This document shows positions 32,443 through 41,270 of a stretch of DNA of 64,000 nt, piece by piece. Under the pieces are notes generated by a model. It was given only the letters and a program-made list of their open reading frames with translations, made no database searches and was not told the origin of the DNA. Source of the DNA: Grammothele lineata (taxonomy: Eukaryota > Basidiomycota > Agaricomycetes > Polyporales > Polyporaceae); the NCBI GenBank assembly GCA_002150815.3, contig NDFF03000150.1:124001-188000 (forward strand), written 5' to 3'. The translations under genes were made by a program, and so were the position numbers. Position 1 is the stretch's first letter. Each line of letters begins with the position of its first letter.

Positions 32443-32683
32443 TGATACACCCTAGGCTGAGCGTGGGAGCGAGATACCAGATTTGGGTGACAATGTACCA
32501 ACTCGAAGCTGGGGATCTACCGCAGCGTCCGAGGGCCTTATATATTGCTGCAGCACCAGCTACGGATATACATGAGTAATACTACAGAATATTGGGGATC
32601 TCCGACCGGAGACTACCAGAGTCCGACCGGGATAAGCTGAGTAAAAGGGTCATGTGACGCCCAGCGGGCGCTTGCTCGTAACA
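32443..32683 (-). repeat. 5' LTR of the chromovirus
   Basis: 241 bp, begins TGTTACGAGC and ends TATCA on the minus strand; one difference from the 3' LTR. Confidence 0.97.
32537..32544 (-). promoter_or_regulatory. TATA box in the 5' LTR
   Basis: TATATAAG on the minus strand. The predicted RNA start at about 32510 lies the usual 30-35 bp downstream and coincides with the sequence complementary to the primer site. Confidence 0.7.
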
Positions 32684-32756
32684 ATTCCTCGCACTACTGC
32701 ACACGTTCCTTCCAAGGACCATCACGCTAAAGCAGCATGCCCACCGCACGACGCGC

Positions 32757-32912
32757 GAGCGCGTTCAGATTGTCGGAGTAGGAGATGGTCCTTAAAACGA
32801 GAAGGCTGTCGTTCCACCAACGGTGAAGGCAGAGCTCGTGAACCGGCCCACGGCAGCGGGCATGGAAATCATCGAGGCGAGCAGCTTCGTCGGCCCGAAG
32901 TGGGTCCCGCAG
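32757..32912 (+). pseudogene. Remnant of 3-hydroxy-3-methylglutaryl-CoA lyase
   Basis: Translated from 32757 the frame gives ERVQIVGVGDGP, a stop, then NEKAVVPPTVKAELVNR and a segment ending EIIEASSFVGPKWVPQ. This tracks the conserved N-terminal part of HMG-CoA lyase (family pattern RIVEVGPRDGLQNEK and EA.SFVSPKWVPQ), the mitochondrial leucine-breakdown enzyme. Relative to the family two residues of the PRDGLQ motif, including the catalytic Arg, are missing, a stop lies in the motif, and the frame ends right after WVPQ. No more of the gene is seen. It starts about 70 bp from the chromovirus end, so it is an old fragment, not a working gene. Confidence 0.8.
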
Positions 32913-33102
32913 TAGACGAAGAAGGTTGCGTTTGAGTTGAGTTAGACGTTACTGCCACAAACATGCCCACTCTGTATGACGCACGCAGTAGCCCCAAGCC
33001 CTAAGCCCAAACAAAGTACGACAACTTGACGTATACATGGTGCAATACTCTAATGAGACGAGCTCACGACAACCAGCAGCAATTGCAGGGCCCGCCCCAG
33101 TC

Positions 33103-34667
33103 CTATATATTGTACTCACTCTGACGTGACGGGCCTGCAGAGTCCCCTTCCGTCTCAGCAGTAACACAACAATCCTCAACCTCTGGCACCCACAGCGCGG
33201 GTGGAGATAAAGGCTCTTCCTCCGCTTGTAACTCGCGCTGTGGGCGTGCTGCCCGCTTGTGTTCGAGTATTGTGACGAGCTTGGGGCGGATCGTGTTCCA
33301 GACTAGGTGATGTGAGGGGGTATGAGTTGAACGTAATACTCGGAGTAGAGGATTTGGGAAGACATACTACGCTCTGTCAGAGGCCGCGGAGCCTGCACCA
33401 TGCGCCGGAACGCGTCGTCGTCCCACACGAAGTCGTCCGCCCCGTAGCCCAACTCTCGTAGTTTCGCTACGACACTACAAGTTGAGTGGGTGTCAGAGAC
33501 AAGGGAGAATGAGAACGGCGGTGATTGAACGCACGCTTTCTGACGCTGCTCGGACGCCGCACGCTCGGCCTCGCGCCTTGACACTGAGCGGTTGTATGAC
33601 CAGTTGGCCATGGCGATGTCGAACTGCAGAGCAATCGTCGTTAGTACACCAGTTCTGGCGCTTTCGGAAGCATATAGCTTACGTTGAGACTTTTAAGTGT
33701 ACTTGCTTGACGATAAGAGATATAATACTGCAAGGCTTCCTGGTCTTGGCTCGCGCGTATCGTCTGCAGTCGTTTGAGAACCATGTCAAACTCAGGTTCA
33801 TAGTACCTGTAAGCACTGTTCTGGACGACGTGGTCAAGCATGCCATCGCGATATGCTGTGTAACAAATCAGCTACCGGGGATGCGCAGAGTGTTGTACAC
33901 GTACGCAGATGCTCGTTGATCGCAGGCAAGAGCTGGAAAACGACTTTCATCAGTTTGAAGTCCCCGGAGATGCCTTTGTCTCGGGCGAGCGCGTTGCCCC
34001 TCTTGACACTGACAGGACAAATTAGAACGACTTCTCATGTCGCTCGGCTTGAGAGCCTACTTTTCCTTCCAGCACGCGCCGCAGAACCGCATCCGGATGG
34101 CAAAACTGACGTAACGAGAATTGCAACGACCGACACCGCACGCCTGTGGAAACACATCGTCGGAACTAACATCAAACATGACATTGAGAACGTTCGGCAG
34201 ATGTTGGCTCACCATGCAAGTCCTCTCGAAGATGAGGGATGCGAACTTGGGCTCACTCAGGTCGTTAGGGCGTTCCGGCAGCGGAGGGTCGACACTCCTC
34301 AGTGCGGATACCCACAGATACCTGCGCCTCTTGAGGAGGAGTATCAATCGCAGCTGCCTCGATACTCGCGAGAGGTGGAGGAGGTCTAGCGGGTATAAAT
34401 GACCCACGATCTGGGGCAACGCCGTAACCACAGCGGAGGTGAGATACAGCCATACCGAAGTAGGAATAAGAAGCATACCTCTAGGAATATTTCCAGAGGA
34501 AGATTCATCACGTTTGCGAGTCGACCGACGGATCTTCCAGAGGTCACCTTGTGAGACATAGTACTCTCTGCTGGACCGGCTGGACCGGCAGGGCCTGGCT
34601 TGTCTTGAATGGGTGTGCGGTAAATGCGGGACCGCGCGCTAACCTTGGGTGGGTGCATTGGAAACAT
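33103..34667 (-). CDS. F-box protein, short paralog C
   Basis: Eight exons (34667-34479, 34410-34213, 34143-34061, 34008-33905, 33855-33683, 33623-33535, 33474-33368, 33302-33103) give 380 residues. The F-box (VMNLPLEIFLEIVGHL, DLLHLSRVSRQLRLILL) and the following Cys segment (CGVGRCNSRYV, FCGACWKEK) align with paralogs A and B. Exon 2 is 198 nt and exon 7 is 107 nt in all three genes; exon 4 matches A (104 nt) and exon 6 matches B (89 nt). The protein ends soon after WNTIRPKLVTILEHK, so it lacks the last 235 or so residues with the Lys/Gly linker and the second Cys/His segment. The frame is otherwise clean. Start could also be 34658 or 34559. It may act as a receptor with altered or no substrate binding. 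Confidence 0.78.
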
Positions 34668-35019
34668 AGGTGTCGGAGAGGACTGTGAGAACGAATGATC
34701 CTGCATGTGGTCGTCAGAGATGACGGCGGGTTGAGGACGTGCGTGGCCCGGCCCACTGCAGGGCTTGGAGTACTTACATTGCAGAAACATGGGCGCCTGC
34801 AGTAACTTCTCGCACTTCCGGAAGTTTCTCGTCCACGACGTCATCCGCTCTCGAAACCGGGCGATGGCCGAGGAATCGTTCAATACAAAGAGTATAGGCA
34901 ATCTTGTCAGGCGATGGTCAATCTGTACGTAATGAATCAACCGTCGCGTTGGGCATACACTCAGTGTATACACTCACTAGTCACCTGGGCCAGGCACTGG
35001 CCATTACAGTCTTTGCATC
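34668..35019. other. Intergenic, upstream of F-box paralog C
   Basis: An open frame extends upstream of the F-box start to about 34973 without family similarity; I treat it as chance or 5' leader. Confidence 0.35.
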
Positions 35020-35316
35020 CTACCAGCGGCTCTTCTTTTTGACAAAGAGACTGTAAGTAGTGCAGTGCGGTGGCTTTGGCTGTGTATAGTCCTCCTCGAA
35101 CCGCCGTTCCATGAGGTCGATCGTTTCATTTCTTACTTGGTGTTGCTTTCGTATCCGAATTTCAAGCTCCGAACGTCGGATCGAGGCGCTCGCAACATCG
35201 CTTGCCTCTCGTACGTAACATGAGGGCCTTCGAGGCTTCAAAGCTTCAACCTCGTACGCTCCAACCGCTTTTGCCACGACGGCCATGGTTCTCCTCTCAT
35301 CTGCCACGATGGTCAT
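35020..35316 (-). CDS. Possible small hypothetical protein
   Basis: An unspliced 98-residue frame with a balanced, charged composition (RRSELEIRIRKQHQVRNETI, a likely helix). It diverges from the gene at 35460 with 143 bp between starts. I recognise no family and the frame may be fortuitous. Confidence 0.25.
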   Translation of the reverse strand: MTIVADERRTMAVVAKAVGAYEVEALKPRRPSCYVREASDVASASIRRSELEIRIRKQHQVRNETIDLMERRFEEDYTQPKPPHCTTYSLFVKKKSRW

Positions 35317-35459
35317 CGTATCCCCTCCATAGCTCAGGCTTCTCCGTCGACACGCCCATCCACGCGGATATCAATCATTGGAGCCGCGCCATGAGCTCAA
35401 GTTTATAGACAGACGCAGGTAGACTGCGTGGTCCAGCTCAGTCTTTCCTTCCTCCCATC

Positions 35460-36599
35460 ATGTCAAGCCCCAAGGAGAAGCCATACATCGAGCGCGCTAT
35501 CGGTGCAGTCAAAGACAACGCTCTTACTCCTGCGGCCGTAGCAGACAGGATCGCCGAAGAGTGTACGAAGGCCACCGAGGCAGGCGGGAGCGGCACACCG
35601 GACGAAGACTTTCCTGGTCTCTCGGGCTTCCTATGGAACTTCTGGTTCGCCTTCTTCGATGTCGCACAGGACGACTCGACGCAGCACGAGCGACTAGCGG
35701 ACGTGCTCGTCGCGCTCCAGGCGAAGGGATCGGATGGGCATGATGATTGGACTGTTTGGGGGATGCCGTTCTCGTGGAAAGACCTCTCGTTTTTCGGCCC
35801 CACGTCGCGCGAAGAGATGAACGGTGAGTGATTTGTGTCTTGTAGCTGTAACTTGACATTTTATGCTCTTCCACCGTCTTCCACTGTTCAGGTCCCCAAG
35901 CGCTGTCTCACTACCACGGTCATTTCGATGATGAGGACGGGGACGATGGCGACAAGGATGATGACGAAAGCGACAATGACGGTGATGCCGACAAGGACGA
36001 AGCTCCCGCTGATGAACCGCCGTCTCCATCGCCGGAGGTGAAAGAAGAAGACAAGGCGCAGGAGGAGGCGCGTGCGCGCGCGAGGTGGATCAACCTCAAC
36101 GCATTCTTCGCGCGTGTCTGGGCGCGAGACATCCTGGATATGTCGTTCTATGGCATCACGTCCATGCGCATGTACCTCGAGCCCCTCTCTGTCGATCCCC
36201 GCCCCATGAGCCCCAAGAGCGACAACCGTAGATTCAAAGATGGTATAGGAGAACCGACGGACCTCAAATTGGAGGTTGCCGCTGTGTGGTTGAAGGTTGC
36301 GGGTGCGCGCATGTTCGCATGCAAGGAGATCTTCGGCCCGAAGGGGAACCCAGAGTGGGGCAAGAACAGAGGTTGTCCCGGTGGTAGCGGAGGTACCTGG
36401 GATGGAGTCGATGGGTATCATCCGGATAGATGGGCGCATTGGAGGGGCATATTGAAAGCAGTGGCGGAAGAAGAGTGGCCAGAGAACGTGATCGAGGCTG
36501 CCAACGTGAGTGCAGCATTCCTACTGGTGACCGTCTCTGACTAGATGACAGAATGCCATTGTGGCCATGGACGAGGTAGAGCGGGAAGCTTCTGTATGA
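35460..36599 (+). CDS. Hypothetical fungal protein with acidic middle (possibly DUF3632-like)
   Basis: Three exons (35460-35823, 35892-36505, 36552-36599) give 341 residues. The N-terminal 120 residues are compact and aromatic (SGFLWNFWFAFFDVAQDD, DDWTVWGMPFSWKDLSFF), followed by a strongly acidic run (about 15 Asp in 30 residues) and a second helical region (RWINLNAFFARVWARDILDM, VAAVWLKVAGARMFACKE, HWRGILKAVAEEEW). No signal peptide or membrane helix is seen, so it is probably cytosolic or nuclear. The layout recalls the uncharacterised DUF3632-type fungal proteins, but I am not sure of the match and propose no activity. Confidence 0.75.
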
Positions 36600-37015
36600 T
36601 CTGTATATTAGCCATGTGGCGAATATCCGCAAATTTCGCCAAGCCTACAATTTGCAGTGGATATTCCATGTTTTCACGTGCCAGATGTCCGATGAGCCAC
36701 TCGTGGCCTCCCCCGGATAGGAGGCGCAGCGGCCACACGGCCACACGGCGGGCTGTTTATTGATGCGCAGGCTTCTTCCCACAACTCTAAACTCTGCTTG
36801 ACGGAACCAAAGGTGTCTATTCAGGAAACGTGGCGTGGGTGTGGTGCGCCTCTCAAATCGGTATTGTGGACAATCAGCCGATCTTCATTGTCAACACAGC
36901 TTTCGCTTTGCGTCTAGGCCGGAGCTACCCTTAGTGGCCGTACGGTTTGCAGCACTTGTGGCGACATATGGTGCCTGCGCTTTGACGATGTGGCCGGGCA
37001 CCAAGCACAGAAAGG
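36600..37015. other. Intergenic
   Basis: No supported gene; the promoter of the next gene begins toward the end. Confidence 0.4.
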
Positions 37016-37023
37016 TATATAAG
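37016..37023 (+). promoter_or_regulatory. TATA box of the gene at 37153
   Basis: TATATAAG, 130-137 bp upstream of the start codon. Confidence 0.5.
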
Positions 37024-37152
37024 CTCCTTGTCGTAGGGGGTATATTGCTCAGAACTGCAATCCTACAACACACTCCCTACAGACAAGGCATCGCGAGAGC
37101 CACCAATCCGCGACCAACCCAGAACAGCGACAGCACAGCGCACGACGTGAAC

Positions 37153-38507
37153 ATGGACCAGTCCACTATCAGACGCGTCCGCAAGCTGTCGGATAAGTTC
37201 ATGTGAGCGTCTCGCCGCTGTGCCACTTGGAGAAGTCTACTTACCCGCCGACTAACTTCAGCCCAACCTTCGGGAAGCCGAAGCAAGTACCTCGGAGAAG
37301 GCCTTCGTACCGCGACGGCCAGAAGGTCAACAAGGACGAAATCGGCCTACCCGCGCCCGCTATGCTTCTTGGTCGACTAGACGACTCGGTATCGGCGTCG
37401 ACCCCGGATCTCCGCCTCCAGAGCACACAGAACAAGCTCCGGAAGGCGTCCCTGGAGAAGCGTCTCGACGGCGAGCAGGGCGCGTCCTTAACGCGGAGCG
37501 GGTCGCTCCCCACCAGACGCCCCAGGGCGCGCGAGACTCCCCGTTTCGTCCCAAGAGTGGACCTGGAGATGCTCCAGCGAGGGGGCGACGAGGTGCGCGA
37601 CTGGCTGATGAGCAACCCTAAGCTCGCCCCCGTCGCGCCGGCCCCATCCCCGGCCCCGCCCTCAACACCGCCGCGGCCTGTCACCCCCACGGAGACGAGG
37701 GGGTCGCCGACGCTTTATCCCGCCACTCGTACGCCGACAAGGAGGTTGCGGACGCCTTCTCCCGCCACTCGTACAGAGACAAGGAAATGGCGGACGCCTT
37801 CTCCCGCCACTCGTACGGAGACAAAGAGGTTGCGGAACACGCCAGGGCGTCCCGGCTCAGAAGACCACCTTGCGGGGCGGGACGAAACCTCTCGCGCAAG
37901 ACCCCACCCCCTTCAGCTGCACGAACTTGCGGCGCGGGAGTACGGGCCACGCGCGGCCCCGCTGTTCAAGGAGGTCCCCCGCACGGCCCCGGTCGAAGAC
38001 CTGCACCGGAAGAAGCAGGACAAGGAGAACGGCCGGGGACGACCGCATCCTCTTCCCCTCGTAAAACGGATGCCGCTCGACGTCCCGTCGGATGTGGTCT
38101 CGGAGGCTTCTCTCTCGACGCCATTGTCGATATCGTTTCCTGCGTCCGCCCCTCCCGCGGTGGCAGCCGCGGACAGTGAGCGATCGCACGATGCGAAACG
38201 ACGGGCGTACGAGCAGAGGAGCCTCGACGTGGACCAGGTGTGGGAGTGGTTTGCGGAGGACCTGGTCGACGATGAGGAGGAGACAGAGGCGGCACGGAGC
38301 GGGAAGAGGCTCACCAGGGACGGAAAGCACCAGCGCACCGTCGAGGTCTTCGGCGAGGAGATCCTGGAGGCGGGGGAGGCGGAAGAGTCGGGGAGGGGCG
38401 ACCTTGACGCCAACAAGGTCGCGGCCTCACCTTCTCCTCCCGCGCACCCCTCCGTTCGCCCTCTTGTGATCCGGAAGAAGACGACTGGTGAGACGGTGGG
38501 TCGGTGA
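37153..38507 (+). CDS. Disordered Pro/Arg/Ser-rich hypothetical protein with 14-residue repeats
   Basis: Exons 37153-37202 and 37262-38507 join in phase to 431 residues. Apart from a short N-terminal helix (STIRRVRKLSDKF) and a segment near residue 325 (DVDQVWEWFAEDLVDDEEE), the protein is low-complexity and basic. Three copies of a 14-residue unit of the form PATRTxTxxxRTPS lie near residues 170-211. SP/TP sites are frequent, so phosphorylation is plausible. No known domain is seen. The second-exon DNA is very GC-rich. I give no function. Confidence 0.65.
37719..37844 (+). repeat. Coding minisatellite, three 42-bp units
   Basis: Units begin CCCGCCACTCGTAC at 37719, 37761 and 37803, spaced exactly 42 bp, so copy-number change would keep the frame. 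The third unit diverges at its end. Confidence 0.9.
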
Positions 38508-39288
38508 GCGGATTCGCTGGGGCTCTGCGAACTTGGGGTGTCTGCACTCTGTCGCTACGCCTCATATACCCGAGCCCCGCCGTCTCGTCGGCGCCTCCTG
38601 TCTTCTGCTTGCTTTGTTTTCTGCCTCGTGTTCGTATCGTGTCTTCCCCCTCGCCGACCCCGATCCCTCGCTCATCATCCTTTGTTCGTTGTCGTCATCT
38701 CATCCGCTGTTGCCCTTCGTTGCATTGTCTACTCGCTGCACGATGTCCATCTGTAGCATATCGTTTCCACGCGCAGTACCCTGCTGTATCACTAGCCGCC
38801 CGTTCGCTTTGTTCGTCACCGCCGTTACTGTACCTCTCTCAGTACAACGTTTTCCTACTACCGCCGCTCCTTCTCTATGCTTTGTACATATCGTCGCTAT
38901 TACGCTGACATGTTGGTCATGATATAATTTATGGAATGTGTTGTCCCGGGATACACGACGTCTTGAGATCTCCCAGTTTGATGGGTCTCGGCTGCTAATC
39001 GGAGTTAATCCTCAAGCGAACATTTTCAAGCTGACGATGTGATGGATCGCTGAGTACTTAGCGAGACATGCGGTCTCCGAGCTGGAATGGCTAACGGCTG
39101 AATGGATTTGATGGGTCTAGCAGGCAGCAGGCACGTTACATATAGAACAAGTCCGTATGCGCAAGAAAAATCCTGACAGGAGGCCCTCGAGGTTCGAGGC
39201 ATACAAATCGTAACGTTACAGGCACAACGGAATCGAGGAGCCATCTCAAATCAGTATCTTACACAATGCTGAGATCCCCAGCCAGTTC
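38508..39288. other. Intergenic between convergent genes
   Basis: A pyrimidine-rich 3' flank. No supported gene. Confidence 0.4.
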
Positions 39289-40655
39289 CTAGTTTGAGGG
39301 CATGCGTACGCAAAACGCAGGTTGGAGTGAACCTTTGCCACGACGAACAATTCCGAGGAGGATGAAATCGTTAAACCTCGGGAAGGTCGGATTGGCGTGT
39401 TTCTGCCAGGGACGCGACGTGTGAGTGATGACGACGGAGGAGTAGCCCGGCGAAAGTAGGAGTACTCACGCTCATGAACAGGAGCAAAACCCGCGCGCAA
39501 AAGTTGGCCAACTTCTGCATCGTTGGGCGCCCCTCTTTGTCCAACACATTCATCTGATGCGTATGGTACACCGGATATCCAGCGAACTAAAAGTTGGTCA
39601 GAATCATGTAGAGCACCTGATCGCGCGACGCGCCTCGAGCACCCAGGTAAATTTCTGCGGAACATATACATGCGCCTTGAATGCCGGCTCTTCGTTACCG
39701 GACGGCACGAGAAACGACTTGGATTGCTCGTCTGCTACAACGCCAGTTGGATAACGTATAACGTCATCAAAGTACTCCGGCTGCAGACCATCTTTGTATG
39801 GAGTCTGCGAGAACCACTGTGATTGGCGATCGTTAGCGAGAGTAGGTGAGACATACGGGTACTTGCACAGCCTACCTGGTAGCCAGAAGGAATGATGAAT
39901 TCTCCACAGCTGGCATCGAAGAACACGCCCTCCTGGCTCGGCTCGGTAGCGAGAACGGGCTCTGTATAGGTGGTGGACCCGGTCTGAGTAGCGGGGGCAG
40001 GTCCGGGAGTAGAGGCGGACTCCCAGGTGAAGATTGGTGTCTCGACGGCCATGTCAAAAAATTCGGCGAAGGAGTGCCTAGCATATTCAGCGAGGCGAGC
40101 CACCGACCTAATACTGGCTGCCCGACGGTCATCACGGACTGAAGTCTGGATGGGAACGGAGTAAAGGAAGGTCCCGAGGTTGGGGTTTTTGGCGAGGGCG
40201 AGATTCGCAGTGAGGGCCAGACTGGTCGCGAGGCTTATGTTGGTATCGGTCGCATAGATGGCGTTGGCAGCGACTGCTGCCCTAGCCGCAACAATGAGGT
40301 CGGCCACAACCTCTTGGTTGGCCGCGACCGTGGACTCAGGAACCGTATGATCGGCCACGGCTTTGAAAGCATGATAGGCAGAATGAGCCATGTGGGCAAC
40401 TGCGAGGAGGTCCATGACGTGCTCCATGTTGCTGGCGAGATTGACGTTGGCAGTCGTGGCGCGGTTGCGAGCCTCGTGCATGGCCATGGCGGCGGCGTCG
40501 ACGACATGGGAGGTCTCTGAGTGGTTGGGGCCGCGACCGGTAGTCGCGTCCGCTGAGCGAGAGGCATTGGGCGAGAGGTGGAGGGAGGCTGGGTCCATGA
40601 CAATGTGAGGAGTGAGGATGGATGCTGGCCCTTGGCGGAAGGGAGGGGGGTACAT
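39289..40655 (-). CDS. Hypothetical protein, unknown family
   Basis: Four exons (40655-39876, 39816-39670, 39586-39470, 39402-39289) give 385 residues; all three introns fall between codons. The first 175 residues are Ala/Asn/Thr-rich and helical (VAHMAHSAYHAFKAVADH, LATSLALTANLALAKNP) with no signal peptide. The second half looks folded: SCGEFIIPSGYQWFSQTPY, FDDVIRYPTGVVADEQSKSF, FAGYPVYHTHQMNVLDKEGR, then LANFCARVLLLFMSKHANP and a basic end. Exons 3 and 4 were chosen because they restore a continuous protein and the second intron has a good branch site. The start might be the ATG at 40598. I do not recognise the protein. Confidence 0.65.
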
Positions 40656-41270
40656 ATGCAGTGTATAGGCGCTTGGGGTCTTAGGATAGGATAGGTCGGC
40701 CCAAGACGAGCGGTAGACGTGGCCCCTAGGTAGATCACCTAGGACCCTCCGACTCTAGTCAAGATAGACAGGCAGCCATCTAGCCAGCCGTCCAGGCTGA
40801 CGCAAGATTCGCTTGAGAACCCGAACTTCTGCGCAAGACGCCCGCTGGGACATGGGAGACACCCAAGCTGCGGCGCAAGACGCCCGTTGGGACTTGCTTG
40901 AGAACCCAAACTTCGGCGCCAGCGCATAGAAGCGAAGTGATGTTCGCTATCCAATTCGGGAAGAGACTGGTGACGTATACACGATTCTAATAGGCCATAG
41001 GTTGATTTGCGAAGGCAATTGTCTGTTAACCAGCTCTGAGCCTGGTGCACATTACGTGAAAATACATATCGTCTTCGCGGCAGAGACATCTGACAAGTGC
41101 TACGATCGACAGTGAAGTTAGTGCGCGTGTGGTACGAGTCTCGAGACAAGTACATCAGCTTACTCTGAGCTAGCGCGGGCAATCAAGGAGTCCATTGTAT
41201 CATTTTAAGCTTCTCCCTAATGCCGCCATATGTTGCTCACAGCTAACCTATCTCAGTCGTCTTCGTCATA
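40656..41270. other. Intergenic with a short rearranged repeat
   Basis: Upstream region of the gene ending at 39289. It contains the repeat at 40811-40919 and no supported gene. Confidence 0.4.
40811..40919. repeat. Two interleaved direct repeats
   Basis: GCGCAAGACGCCCG(C/T)TGGGAC occurs at 40831-40851 and 40873-40893; a second block beginning GCTTGAGAACCC occurs at 40811-40834 and 40896-40919. The order is A-B-B-A with all copies in the same orientation, which points to a local duplication with rearrangement. Confidence 0.75.

Larger units (their letters stand above)
25640..32688 (-). mobile_element. Ty3-type chromovirus LTR retrotransposon
   Basis: The element proper is 25645-32683 (7,039 bp) on the minus strand, flanked by the target duplication ATTCC (25640-25644 and 32684-32688). 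The two 241-bp LTRs begin TG and end CA and differ at one base. Reading 5' to 3' on the minus strand: LTR, self-complementary primer site, a leader with extra frames, gag with a Cys/His motif, pol in the -1 frame (protease, reverse transcriptase, RNase H, integrase, chromodomain), purine tract, LTR. The integrase lying after RNase H and the C-terminal chromodomain place it in the chromovirus branch, whose chromodomain steers insertion to heterochromatin marks. Insertion was recent. Confidence 0.97.
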
